From: a virus
Strand: one strand, 5' to 3'
DNA: 64,000 bases
IMG/VR virus record: IMGVR_UViG_3300045922_000151
Coordinates: 1 to 64,000 of that record
Made by a program: the position numbers and the translations under genes. The notes beneath the pieces were generated by a model. That model was not told the DNA's origin, did no database searches, and saw only the letters and a program-made list of their open reading frames with translations. Shown in pieces: positions 49,528 through 58,574 of this stretch (position 1 is the first letter of the stretch; every line of letters starts with the position of its first letter).

Positions 49528-51030
49528 TTATTGATACCAAACAATAACCTTTTTTACTGCTCCCGACCAGTTATCCGTTCCGCCGTGTGTAATTGTTAAT
49601 TTCAATCTGAACTTTGAACAGGATTTGCCGACTGAGAATACTTTGCGATGCTTGCTGTCGGAATTAGTAACACTCCCGATGCTTGAAGTGGCAAAATCCG
49701 CGTATAACTCCTCATTCTTTGTATCTAGCGAAACGGCAATTGAGCCGCCGGCATCAGGTTTGCCATCATAATAAACCTCAATTTTGCGGATAGTTATAGT
49801 CTGATGGAAATTTATCCAATTAGAAACATAAGAACCAGTAAGAGAGGAGGAGAAGTAAGCCGATGGCGAAGTTGCCCCCAAACCTCCGGTTAGTTTCCAT
49901 CTCATCTCTCCTTCCGTGCCAGAGAACAAAACTAAATAATCGTTTGTCTGAATGGCCTTTTTAATCCCATATTGAAAAACTGTATTTGAAGAAACTTTAT
50001 CCATAAACAGCTCATCTTCAAAAGGATTGAAGAAAAGAAGGTAATAACCATCAACCGAAACCGGTATAACCAAATTATTGCCGATAGATGTTATAGCGGA
50101 GCGAAAAATGAATTGATTGAAAAATGGTCTTATTCCATAAAGAACCTTTTTTAACAAAAGTGTTAATCCCGATAATTCATAAATGTATAAATCATTGTAT
50201 AGAGTGCTTACCAAAAACCAACTATTGCCGACTTTGGTCAACCCTTTATATTGCCCCAAAAACGGAATTTCTTTTATAAATGAAACTCCCGGCAATCCCT
50301 CCCAGATATAAACCTTATTTTCGGAATTAAAAGAAACCGATTGACCGACAACGGCTATGTATTGATTATTGATATTCCTAAAATCAACCACGACATTGCC
50401 AACCCCCAAATCAAAAGCAGGGTTTAGCGGATTAAAAGAAGTATCAAAAATCTTAATATACCTCCTTGTCCCTAAAGCCGTATCAGTATCAGCTACATAA
50501 AGCCAATTAGCGAATGTTCCTACTATCCTCGGGGTGCTAAAAGAACCAAAAACTGACCAAGACCCGGAATTATCTTCATTTTTGTAAAAACTACTTCCAC
50601 CCAAAGGATAGATAACAACGATTTTCCCATTAAAAACAGTAATATCAACTGCATTATTATTATTTATTGCCGAACCAGTAAAATATCCATAATCCGCTCC
50701 AGTAACAACTCCGTTTTGGTTTAACCCCAAGACTCTTCCTTTTGAGGTAACAACATAAAAATCGCCTTTACCGCTTTGAGTAATAGGATCAGCGGCAGAA
50801 ACTATATTGCCATAACTTCCAAAAGAAGACGGCACATTCTCTTTAAGAGACGGCATAAGCGGATAAACCGCGTCATTATTATCAACCGTCAATTCTCCGC
50901 TTGGAAGTCCATACTTCCACATAGGATTATATCCGACGATAAGCCGATGATAAAGTTCTTCATCATTCTCATATGTCTCAAGAGATTTAATCGTGCATTT
51001 ATTGAAGTTTTGGAATAATATTGGCTTCAT
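49528..51030 (-). CDS. Beta-propeller tail protein
   Basis: 500 aa with repeating beta blades (GDFYVVTSKGRVLGLNQNG, VDITVFNGKIVVIYPLGGSS, NSWFLVSTLYNDLYIYELSG). A C-terminal jelly-roll-like module follows. The blade repeats and position suggest a tail hub or nozzle component like podovirus tail tubular B. The assignment rests on architecture. Confidence 0.6.
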   Translation of the reverse strand: MKPILFQNFNKCTIKSLETYENDEELYHRLIVGYNPMWKYGLPSGELTVDNNDAVYPLMPSLKENVPSSFGSYGNIVSAADPITQSGKGDFYVVTSKGRVLGLNQNGVVTGADYGYFTGSAINNNNAVDITVFNGKIVVIYPLGGSSFYKNEDNSGSWSVFGSFSTPRIVGTFANWLYVADTDTALGTRRYIKIFDTSFNPLNPAFDLGVGNVVVDFRNINNQYIAVVGQSVSFNSENKVYIWEGLPGVSFIKEIPFLGQYKGLTKVGNSWFLVSTLYNDLYIYELSGLTLLLKKVLYGIRPFFNQFIFRSAITSIGNNLVIPVSVDGYYLLFFNPFEDELFMDKVSSNTVFQYGIKKAIQTNDYLVLFSGTEGEMRWKLTGGLGATSPSAYFSSSLTGSYVSNWINFHQTITIRKIEVYYDGKPDAGGSIAVSLDTKNEELYADFATSSIGSVTNSDSKHRKVFSVGKSCSKFRLKLTITHGGTDNWSGAVKKVIVWYQ

Positions 51031-51290
51031 ACAAGTATTAAATAATAAACATCGGAAGTATCAGTCGCGCTTGAGCTTGTGATTGTCGCCTGCCCGCCCG
51101 AACAAGATATTCTTAAATCTCCCGTTGTTCCACCTGCTGTTTTTCTTGAAACAAGTCCGACAGAAGAAGTTGATATTCTGGGATTGATAATTGTCGCCGA
51201 ACCGGAAACAAGTGTGGCTGTCCCCTTTACAAACAAGGTCTCTTTAATCGCAATTTTGTCGTCTTGGTCTAATGGAAAATCTAACCTCAT
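51027..51290 (-). CDS. Small beta-rich virion-associated protein, 87 aa
   Basis: Val/Ser/Thr/Gly-rich strands (GTATLVSGSATIINPRISTS), similar in composition to tail fibre tip or needle proteins. ATGA-type overlap with the gene downstream. Function is unknown. Confidence 0.55.
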   Translation of the reverse strand: MRLDFPLDQDDKIAIKETLFVKGTATLVSGSATIINPRISTSSVGLVSRKTAGGTTGDLRISCSGGQATITSSSATDTSDVYYLILV

Positions 51291-51583
51291 AATTTTTTTG
51301 TTCTTTCTTTTATAATCTCTATCCCTTCAATTACACGGCTAATTTTATTATCTGTGCGATAAACAATATCTCTAATCTCTTGGAGAACTCCTAATATTTG
51401 GTGATGATTATCGTTAGAAATAATATTAAGTTTATCGTAAATATCAGGCGAAATGCCGTTATTTATTTTCTTATCAAGAAACTTAGCCAATACCTTTATC
51501 AAGGGCAATAAAGAAATAACAAAAATCCCTAGTATTGCCAACCCTGATAAATTATCCACGGATTGAAATAGGTAATCTGACAT
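51287..51583 (-). CDS. Membrane-anchored helical protein, 98 aa
   Basis: One hydrophobic helix (SGLAILGIFVISLLPLIKVL) near the N-terminus followed by charged helices. The layout is close to A's 11457-11870, so it may be a lysis accessory, although it sits among tail genes. Confidence 0.55.
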   Translation of the reverse strand: MSDYLFQSVDNLSGLAILGIFVISLLPLIKVLAKFLDKKINNGISPDIYDKLNIISNDNHHQILGVLQEIRDIVYRTDNKISRVIEGIEIIKERTKKL

Positions 51584-51605
51584 AATCTAAAAAACCCATT
51601 AACTA

Positions 51606-52502
51606 TTAAAAGATAAAGAATGCGTTGCCAAAAAATGGTGTTGGCGCGAAGGCCACATAATAATAACCGCCGCTAGAATTAACTACCGCATTGTTCCCCA
51701 CCTGAAATCCATCTGCTTCAAACGCTTGAATCGCGTTTGTTATCGGGGTCGTGTTCCCTTTTGATAAACTTGTTAAATCTCCTGAATGAGCGCTAGTCCT
51801 CCAACCTGCTTGTGTTGAACTGGCCGATTTTACCAAAACAGCTGTCGGCTCAAACCCTACGCCTGTAATAGAACGATTATCATTGTTATCACCGCTATAG
51901 CTTCCAGTTTTGAACGAACCACTTGCTTTGATTGCGAAATAATAATAAGTCTTTCCAGAAGCATTAACCGTCCCATCAGTCCCAATCTGAAATCCATCAG
52001 CTTGTAGAGCTTGAATACCATTAGGTTCTTCGGCAAAATCAGAAAAGTATTGTGCAATATCTGTGCTATTGCCGGAGGAGGCCGGTTTTTGAACAGCATT
52101 GCCAGTATCTCCCTGCAACACAACCCATTCGGGCTGAAAACCAACCCCCGTGATATTTCTATTATCCGAATTATTACCAGTATAAGTCCCTGTTTTGACA
52201 TCCGTCCCCGCCAAAGCAAGGTAATAATAATCTACCCCCGATGTATTTTTTTCACCTCTCACCGTAAAACCATTAGAATCCAAAGAATCAATACCCACGG
52301 CTTGTCCGCTGTCTCCCATCGTTGAAGAAACACTACTCGCGCCTTGGGGATGTTGGTCGGTTTTGAATAAAGTAGCGGATGTATTTACCGACCCAGTTGT
52401 AGCGAAAATAATAACCACTTTCGGGGTAAAACCAAGACCAGTTATCCCTCTTGGGCTTGACCCATCTCCTGTATATGTTCCTGTCGCAACATTTAACGCC
52501 AT
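51606..52502 (-). CDS. Tail protein with three internal repeats, 298 aa
   Basis: Three repeats of about 90 residues each carry TGTYTGDGSSPRGITGLGF-, GTYTGNNSDNRNITGVGFQP- and GSYSGDNNDNRSITGVGFEP-type starts and end with YYYxAxA. This pattern is known from phage fibre and host-recognition proteins (DUF7483-like). It is likely a surface-exposed tail appendage. Confidence 0.7.
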   Translation of the reverse strand: MALNVATGTYTGDGSSPRGITGLGFTPKVVIIFATTGSVNTSATLFKTDQHPQGASSVSSTMGDSGQAVGIDSLDSNGFTVRGEKNTSGVDYYYLALAGTDVKTGTYTGNNSDNRNITGVGFQPEWVVLQGDTGNAVQKPASSGNSTDIAQYFSDFAEEPNGIQALQADGFQIGTDGTVNASGKTYYYFAIKASGSFKTGSYSGDNNDNRSITGVGFEPTAVLVKSASSTQAGWRTSAHSGDLTSLSKGNTTPITNAIQAFEADGFQVGNNAVVNSSGGYYYVAFAPTPFFGNAFFIF

Positions 52503-52505
52503 ATT

Positions 52506-53732
52506 CTATAGATTATCTAACTTCGCCACAAAATCCCATTTAGAAAAGTCGGCATTATAAATAAACCCTAAATACATTGTTTTACCCGCTGTTGTCGCGG
52601 TAGGTAAAGGTAAATCAGAACTTCCTCTATAGGCAGTCCCCCACGAGATTGTTCGGCTAGCTCCATTGTCTTTAATACGAATAGTCAATCGTTGCCCATC
52701 AGTCGGCGTGCCGGTTGGATTAGCAACCGTCAAATTCTGGTTAAGACTCAAAATAACTTCCATATCGTAGCTGTCTATATTGGGAGTAAGAGTAGCCACG
52801 CTTGTAGAGCTATCCACCCTCAAGTTTATTCTTTTATTAGTCAAAGTTTGGCTATCAGAAGTCCCAACTACACTGCCGCTTACTCCGTGGACGCTAGAAC
52901 TAGCTGATATGTGGCTGTCAATTTGAGCGTGGGTGTTTGTGCCGATGTTTGAAAGTTGTGTATGATCTGCTGTTCCCATCAAAACCCAAGCAGACCCATC
53001 GTCTCGGTATATTTTCTTTGTATCAGTGGCAATATAAATCCTTCCCGCTGTTCCCGCCGCTGGTTTGCCTGCGTCTGTTCCCGCCTGAATAGATGGAGAC
53101 GAGCCGGCGTTTGAAACAAAATCAGCCGAAGATTTGCCGCTATCTTTTATAAGTTTCCCAGTAGTGCCGTCAAAGGCGACAAGATTGTTATTTGTGGAGG
53201 AAGCTGGGCCAACGACTACTGAAGAAGCGGATACGCCACTATCCTTAATAACTTTTCCTGTAGTGCCATTAAAAGAAGCTATATTGTTATCGGTGGCAGA
53301 AGAGGGACCGACAACATCTCCCGTCCCAGTCCCATCAGTTCCTTTTTGCGCTAATAACTCCCAATAAGTAGCGTTTGGCGGTGATTGATTTGTATTTGCT
53401 TGAATACAAACATAAGACGAGCCGTTGCGTTCAACCGCATCATCAACAACATAAGAAGTAGAATTATTCCAAGTCCCTCTCCAGTTTAATCCTTTTGCTC
53501 CTTGTGGCCCAGTTGCTCCTGTTGGTCCTTGAGAACCTGTAGCGCCAGTATCCCCTTTTTGCGCCAAAAGTTTCCAATAAGTCCCGTTAGTATCTGTTGC
53601 TGGGTCTTGGTTAGTGTTGTTAGAAACACAAGCATAAGAAGAACCATTGCGAACAACAATATCACCCACGGTATAAGCAGTGGTGTTGCTCCAAGTCCCT
53701 CTCATCAGTTGTGAAAATAATTTATTTGCCAT
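52506..53732 (-). CDS. Tail fibre with carbohydrate-binding and collagen-like modules
   Basis: 408 aa. Two CBM5/12-like modules (WSNTTAYTVGDIVVRNGSSY and WNNSTSYVVDDAVERNGSSY) flank a collagen-like Gly-x-y stretch (GDTGATGSQGPTGATGPQG). Two near-identical blocks (ASFNGTTGKVIKDSGVSASS) and a C-terminal trimerisation-type domain follow. It is a receptor-binding fibre, probably recognising a polysaccharide. Confidence 0.8.
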   Translation of the reverse strand: MANKLFSQLMRGTWSNTTAYTVGDIVVRNGSSYACVSNNTNQDPATDTNGTYWKLLAQKGDTGATGSQGPTGATGPQGAKGLNWRGTWNNSTSYVVDDAVERNGSSYVCIQANTNQSPPNATYWELLAQKGTDGTGTGDVVGPSSATDNNIASFNGTTGKVIKDSGVSASSVVVGPASSTNNNLVAFDGTTGKLIKDSGKSSADFVSNAGSSPSIQAGTDAGKPAAGTAGRIYIATDTKKIYRDDGSAWVLMGTADHTQLSNIGTNTHAQIDSHISASSSVHGVSGSVVGTSDSQTLTNKRINLRVDSSTSVATLTPNIDSYDMEVILSLNQNLTVANPTGTPTDGQRLTIRIKDNGASRTISWGTAYRGSSDLPLPTATTAGKTMYLGFIYNADFSKWDFVAKLDNL

Positions 53733-53734
53733 AT

Positions 53735-53911
53735 TTATGATTTATTTTGATATGACCAATTAAATTCTGGATCGCTCCAAACCAACACCTCATTTTCGGC
53801 CACTCCTAATAAAACATAATCAGAATTATCTGTTAAAATATACGCCAAAACACCACTCTTATCCTGATATGTTAAACTCCCACTATGTTTTGTTTGATAA
53901 CTCCAACTCAT
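53735..53911 (-). CDS. Small beta-rich protein, 58 aa
   Basis: The ORF begins at ATG 53911 (overlapping the methyltransferase stop as ATGA) and reads MSWSYQTKHSGSLTYQDKSG; it ends WSDPEFNWSYQNKS. Aromatic-rich, likely a virion or fibre component. No family is recognised. Confidence 0.5.
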   Translation of the reverse strand: MSWSYQTKHSGSLTYQDKSGVLAYILTDNSDYVLLGVAENEVLVWSDPEFNWSYQNKS

Positions 53912-54405
53912 TTTTTCTTAAAAATAAACCTTATATCTTGTTTTTGTTCGTCCTCCTCTATTGTTAAAATTTCGCAATTATCTAATTCCCCAGCCCATTT
54001 TTCAACTCTTTCCTTGCTTATATTCTCATAATAGTTGTCCTCTCCAACTTCTTGATAATGCGGCGCTCTGCCTACATTTGCGGCGGTTATAATTAAATAA
54101 CCTCCTTTTTTTAATAATTTCCAAGCATTTTTTATACTCTCATCTGCGTATTTATCGTGTTCCAGCATTTCTGTTGAAATAACAACATCAAATTTTGTTT
54201 TGCTCTTAAATTCGTGGGCTTTTGAAACAACATCAACTCCATCTCCTTCAATTTTGTCTATGCCTGTATAATTACAATTTTCAAAAAACTCTCTAGGTGT
54301 TCCATTTATATTCAAACTCCCCAACTCTAAAACTCTCTTACCAGTAAAAATATCCGGCTTTTGTTCTTTTATTTTACTTAAAAATTGTTTAACTTCTAAA
54401 TGCAT
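53908..54405 (-). CDS. SAM-dependent methyltransferase (type 11-like)
   Basis: 165 aa. Motif I is VLELGSLNINGT, with an acidic D in the YTGIDKIEGDGVDVV second strand, then FDVVISTEMLEHDKY and LKKGGYLIITAAN. It is a class I small-molecule or glycan methyltransferase rather than a DNA enzyme, as no DPPY motif is present. It may work with the neighbouring (broken) glycosyltransferase in virion decoration. Confidence 0.8.
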   Translation of the reverse strand: MHLEVKQFLSKIKEQKPDIFTGKRVLELGSLNINGTPREFFENCNYTGIDKIEGDGVDVVSKAHEFKSKTKFDVVISTEMLEHDKYADESIKNAWKLLKKGGYLIITAANVGRAPHYQEVGEDNYYENISKERVEKWAGELDNCEILTIEEDEQKQDIRFIFKKK

Positions 54406-54406
54406 A

Positions 54407-55135
54407 TTATTGATAATTTTCTTTTCTTGGTATTAAAACATTTCTCCTATTCGTCCCTTGTCTCTCTTGAAGCCAAGAGATAAAAGACGCCTTTAACTCT
54501 AAATGGGCTTGTTTTACCGCATTGTATTTGTCCATATCATTCCCCAATAAATAATCCATAGCCGCCTTCAAAGATAAAATCCTGTGAAAAGCAGGATTAA
54601 ATCCCGGAGTTTTTGTTGTATCGCTTGCGACAAATTTACCCTCATTAGAAAGTTTTGAAAGGTAAATCTTTAATCCATCGCTTTGGGTAACATCATTAGA
54701 CGAAGGAGCAGGGAATAAGAAAAGCGAATTACCCCTAAACGAGTATTTGGCTGGAAGTCCGGGGTCGCCCGCCCACTCTTCTGGATTATAAGGAATATCG
54801 CTCCAAGCAATAAAATATAAATCTCTCCAATTTCCGTCCTTGTCTTTAATAGCGGCTCTTTCAATGTGAATAATATCGGTGTCCAATGAATAATCCATTT
54901 GGCCATTAACCAAATCAGTCGTAGCAATGTTTAATTTGCTCTCATTAGCGTCCATAAAAGACCATTTGGGAGAATGCTTCCAATGCAAAATCCCCACTTG
55001 GTATAATTCTTCATTCATATTTCTGGCAATATCAGCAACAGGATATTCCGCAGAATGGTCCAAACTATCTCCAAAAATATGAAACCAAGTATCCTGAACT
55101 AATCCCTGTTTATTTGTTGTATCATTAAATACCAT
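54407..55135 (-). CDS. Head-tail adaptor-like protein (phage B)
   Basis: 242 aa, with an alpha/beta N-terminus (DTWFHIFGDSLDHSAEYPVA) and a helical C-terminus (YNAVKQAHLELKASFISWLQ). The position between capsid and tail genes and the composition match podovirus adaptors that bind the portal. Moderate confidence. Confidence 0.62.
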   Translation of the reverse strand: MVFNDTTNKQGLVQDTWFHIFGDSLDHSAEYPVADIARNMNEELYQVGILHWKHSPKWSFMDANESKLNIATTDLVNGQMDYSLDTDIIHIERAAIKDKDGNWRDLYFIAWSDIPYNPEEWAGDPGLPAKYSFRGNSLFLFPAPSSNDVTQSDGLKIYLSKLSNEGKFVASDTTKTPGFNPAFHRILSLKAAMDYLLGNDMDKYNAVKQAHLELKASFISWLQERQGTNRRNVLIPRKENYQ

Positions 55136-55136
55136 A

Positions 55137-55535
55137 TTATTTTTGATTTTCTTTTATTTTATTTTCGTATTTAACTCTATTTTCTAAAAACTTGTCTTTG
55201 GCAATGACTTTCAACTCTTCAACCGCGTCTTTTAGTTTCAAAATAATTTTTTCTTTATCTCCCAATCTCACTTCTGAAATATCTTCAAACTCTCTAAAAA
55301 GGAAAAGATAATTTTTATACACAACCTCTAAAATCTGCTCATTAAACTTTGTAATCGTTTTTTGTAATTCGTTATACTCCGCCTCTAGTTTTCTCATCTC
55401 CTTTACAACCCCCAACTGCTTTTCAGCATATTTGGAACGCCTTTGTAAAAGGCCTTTAATCTCTCTGTCGTCTAATAAAATCTCTCTCGTCCCGACTTCT
55501 TTATTTATTTGATTTTGTTGTATATCTTGTCCCAC
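55137..55535 (-). CDS. Coiled-coil protein, 132 aa
   Basis: Mostly coiled coil (KQLGVVKEMRKLEAEYNELQ, KLKDAVEELKVIAKDKFLEN). It overlaps the C-terminal part of the glycosyltransferase remnant. A structural or scaffolding role is possible. Confidence 0.5.
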   Translation of the reverse strand: MGQDIQQNQINKEVGTREILLDDREIKGLLQRRSKYAEKQLGVVKEMRKLEAEYNELQKTITKFNEQILEVVYKNYLFLFREFEDISEVRLGDKEKIILKLKDAVEELKVIAKDKFLENRVKYENKIKENQK

Positions 55536-56436
55536 AATTTATATTTTGTCTTTATATTATAATTTTCTAAAACATATTTTCTCGCTTCTTTCGCTTTTTG
55601 TTTTAATTTTTCTAAATTATTTTTTGCCTCCATAACCACATTATACCAGTTATCATAAACAATAGTCATATATTTCTGGTCTTCCTTGTTTTGCTGATAT
55701 GGAGAAGTCCCGTCATAAAACCCTTGCGCCAAAACGGGAATTTCAAGCATTGTCATTTCCAAGAACTTTATATTTGACTTACATCAATTCTGACATACGG
55801 ATTAAACTCATAATTAATATTCATCCATCCTTTTAAGTCTTCATCGCTTTCAGAATGAAAAGCAAATAATACAATCTGAATATCCTTCTCCTTGCTTAAT
55901 TTCTCTAAATCACCTTTACAAATCTTAAAATCGTCATACGCTACCGAACCTACAATTCCAACCCTTATCTTCTCATTCTGATATTCTTGCGGAGCCGGCC
56001 AATCGTCTGGATCAATACAATTCGGCAAGACGTAAACATTTTTATTTATGCGTTGATATTCTTCTTTTAGAAACTCTGTTGAGCAAGTAACTAAATCAGC
56101 ATTCCTGATAAAACTCTCAATTCTTTTGTCTATATTTTCCGCATATTCTTTTAACTTGCCTTTTACTCCAATCGGGTCTTTATAGGTATCATCATTATCA
56201 ACCACCAACGCCTTCCCCATTTTCTTAATAATTCCTGCTATCTCTATTCTTTGAACCTCAAATGGTCTATGCATTACCACAATATCTGACTGAAGCATTA
56301 ATTGAGTAGCATCTTTCGGGTCTCGCCTTTCTTCCAAGGTTTTATAATCGCCAACCCAACCATTATATTTCATCGGCAGCCAAAGTCTCACATAATTACA
56401 ACCTTGATATAATCCAAAAGAAAAGTAGGGTTTCAT
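55505..56436 (-). pseudogene. Glycosyltransferase (GT4-like) broken by an internal deletion and frameshift
   Basis: The N-terminal part runs from ATG 56436 (MKPYFSFGLYQGCNYVRLWL) to a stop at 55768, ending YVRIDVSQI. The C-terminal part (ending at 55505) continues in another frame with CKSNIKFLEMTMLEIPVLAQ. In full-length relatives of this fold about 25-30 residues separate these two segments, so sequence is missing near 55783. The Rossmann signatures VRVGIVGS (here IRVGIVGS) and LEMTMLEIPV are otherwise intact. Confidence 0.7.
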
Positions 56437-56654
56437 TTTACTATATCTTTCCAAGTCTCGGGCTTAATTCCTTTTTCCTCCATCTCTGCTTGCTTTTTTA
56501 ATTTCTCCTCCATCTTTGCCAATTGTTCCGGTGTAGGAGTTCTCAATACTTCTTTTGGTTTAATTACTTCGTGGGTTTCGGGATTTATTTCATCCCCATT
56601 GATGTTAAAGAACCTTTTTTCTTTATGTAGATTTTTTGCAATAAATACTCCCAT
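56433..56654 (-). CDS. Hypothetical small basic protein, 73 aa
   Basis: Start at 56654 (MGVFIAKNLHKEKRFFNING). Lys/Glu-rich C-terminus (EEKLKKQAEMEEKGIKPETW). It lies right after the capsid gene and is coupled to the glycosyltransferase by ATGA overlap. Similar small proteins follow capsid genes in other podoviruses, but no role is known. Confidence 0.5.
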   Translation of the reverse strand: MGVFIAKNLHKEKRFFNINGDEINPETHEVIKPKEVLRTPTPEQLAKMEEKLKKQAEMEEKGIKPETWKDIVK

Positions 56655-56663
56655 ATTTTTAAT

Positions 56664-56700
56664 CCTCCTCACAGAGGAGGCGGGGTCGTGAGGAAACCCC
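56664..56700 (-). terminator. Two adjacent hairpins after the capsid gene
   Basis: CCTCCTC/GAGGAGG (56664-56680) and GGGGT/ACCCC (56682-56700). There is no T run on the minus strand, so they may be attenuators or mRNA-stabilising structures rather than terminators. They set capsid mRNA apart from downstream genes. Confidence 0.5.
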
Positions 56701-56721
56701 ACCCCCTCAAAGGATAACCAC

Positions 56722-58531
56722 TTATTCAGCAGTTATAATCGCAACACCACCATTGGTTCTATTGAGGACAACTCCGTAGAGAATATCCGCAGTAGTCAAT
56801 GTATGGAGGTATGCTTGCTGGTAAGACGACTGCACACGAATGCCGTGTTTGCCAACTGTTCCGTTTTCTGTCATCACAGGCAACGAAGCAGTGGCATAGT
56901 GAATAGCATCATTCACGGCAAGCGCATTGTATCTTCCCGTTGAGCCGCTAACATTCTTAATGAAGTTAGAGGCATAGAGAGGAATACTATACAACTTGCC
57001 CATAACACCCTTGCCGATAGGAGACATCTCCGGAGCATTGACAGCCAAAGTGAACTTATCAATGCCCATCAAGTCATCCCATACAACAGCGGTGTCAATG
57101 AAGAATGCCGCTTCACCAAGATTAGCGCCCGTAGCCGCCAAAATAGCAATCGCCTTGCGAATATTTGAGTCAACAAGATCAGTAGTAGAAGTGCCAACCG
57201 AAGAAGTAAATGAACTAAACAAGTCGGTAATTGCCTGTTCTAACTTCTTTGCTAACTCATATCCGGCATTCTTTGCCAACCTGTCTTGGAGGTAGAAAGA
57301 ACGCATAACCTGAACAGCTTCTTTATCCTCAATTCAATTTTGTTATCACAAGAACATCTCTTTCTCGTTTCCTTGTATTACTACAAGGTTCGGGTCATAT
57401 CACGCCTTTCGGCTGGGACATTTGTGGGGATTATATTTATTCACCCCTGACCTCCTCACTCGCCCGGAGAGCCTTTCGCAATCTCTCCTGCTGGCTCTGT
57501 ATTATCCAATTTCTGGACTTCTACAGAATTAGCCCCATTATTCAATAATTCGTCATCATTATCTCTCCTGTATGTTTTTCTATGACAGATTTTACATAGG
57601 GTTATCCCGTTATTTATATCGTAAAAATAAGGATCATTTAACCAAAATGGATTATTTCTGTCTCCGGGATAATCACTCAATAACTTCCATAATCTTACCT
57701 TATGGTGCGGTTCAAGCATTTTTCTCTCTAATTTTTCCCCGCATATTTGACAGGTAAAATTATCTCTCTGAAAAACCGCAAGCCTCCATTTCTTGTAAGC
57801 AATCAATCCTCTCATTCTCGTTCCGATATACCTTAATCCATTTTTGTAATTTGGGTTTAATTCCCCCAGATATAATATTCTTCTATAGTCGGCTAAACAT
57901 TTTCTTGAGCAATAAGTTCTTCTATCTTTTGCATAACTCTTAAATGTAGAAAATTCCTTTCCGCAATTTTCGCATTTTAATTTTACCCTTCCATATTCAC
58001 TTCTGCATTTCAAAGAGCAAAATAATATTTTTTGCTTTTTAAGATAGCTCTTTCTTCTGTAAAACTCTTTTCCGCAATTCAGACAAAATCTTTGCACTGC
58101 TCTATTTTTTCTACTCCATTCAACAAAACATTTCCAAGAACAACATTTTTTATGGTCTGGAGGAATTTCCTTATTCTTACAATTTACGCATAACATTGAT
58201 TGTAAAAGAGCAATAATGATTGGCGAATTAAGGTCGTAATTGTGCTTGCGAAACTTACCTCATACCACTGGTTAACGACCAAGTCTTTGGTAGAGTAGGT
58301 AGCGCTGTTCAAAGTTACCGCGGTAGCGTTTGCTTTGGCATTGGCAGTCATCGCAGAAAGGTCTGGAGTGTGCAATGTATCACCCCCATCAGCTAATTCA
58401 TCTGAACGGTCAACGAAAAAGTTGGCCGCTTGAATTTCTGATTTGAAGTAATCATTGATTTTTTCACCCCAAACTTCTGGGATATACGAAGCAAGGTTTG
58501 TTGCTGTAAAAGTGCCAGTAGGCCAAGGCAT
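56722..58531 (-). CDS. Major capsid protein gene (phage B) split by an intron
   Basis: Exon 1 (from ATG 58531, MPWPTGTFTATNLASYIPEV) runs to about residue 95, ending near WYEVSFAS at about 58245. Exon 2 resumes near 57335 with IEDKEAVQVMRSFYLQDRLA and runs to 56722 (GVAIITAE). The joined product would be about 300 aa, the usual size for a small HK97-fold capsid of this podovirus group. Neither part is a complete capsid. Exact splice points cannot be fixed from sequence alone. High expression of capsid would require efficient splicing. Confidence 0.8.
57336..58245 (-). ncRNA. Group I intron with HNH ORF in the capsid gene
   Basis: Core elements lie at the 3' side and partly overlap the ORF's end. 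A P7-like pair GGTCA/TGACC is at 57448-57452 with 57393-57397. Hairpins are GCC-GAAA-GGC (57404-57413) and CCTTGTA-GTAA-TACAAGG with a GNRA cap (57371-57388, P9-like). Stems GGAGAG/CTCTCC (57466-57488) and TCTGTA/TACAGA (57496-57527) fit P6- and P4/P5-like positions. Ends are approximate. The flanking capsid frame and internal homing endonuclease make an intron far more likely than an insertion. Confidence 0.75.
57456..58196 (-). CDS. Intron-encoded HNH homing endonuclease
   Basis: 246 aa. Three to four zinc knuckles form the N-terminal DNA-binding half (CVNCKNKEI, FCLNCGKEFYRRKS, KCENCGKEFSTFKS). The HNH domain is at about 150-215 (FTCQICGEKLERKMLEPHHK, NGITLCKICHRKTYRR). It should recognise and cut intronless capsid alleles, causing homing of the intron. 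Its last codons coincide with intron core stems. Confidence 0.9.
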   Translation of the reverse strand: MLCVNCKNKEIPPDHKKCCSWKCFVEWSRKNRAVQRFCLNCGKEFYRRKSYLKKQKILFCSLKCRSEYGRVKLKCENCGKEFSTFKSYAKDRRTYCSRKCLADYRRILYLGELNPNYKNGLRYIGTRMRGLIAYKKWRLAVFQRDNFTCQICGEKLERKMLEPHHKVRLWKLLSDYPGDRNNPFWLNDPYFYDINNGITLCKICHRKTYRRDNDDELLNNGANSVEVQKLDNTEPAGEIAKGSPGE

Positions 58532-58574
58532 AACTTTTTAAGATAAGCGGTTATACCGATGTAAGGAAAGTTAA

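Noticed and set aside
57388-57413. tRNA-like T-arm
   Set aside because: The GGTTCGGGTC-like sequence is part of the intron core and has no accompanying acceptor or anticodon stems. No tRNA gene was recognised anywhere in the window.
58240-58255. Spliceosomal-type GTAAGT donor in the capsid gene
   Set aside because: The intron has group I-like stems and an HNH ORF; the GTAAGT word is part of capsid codons and coincidental.
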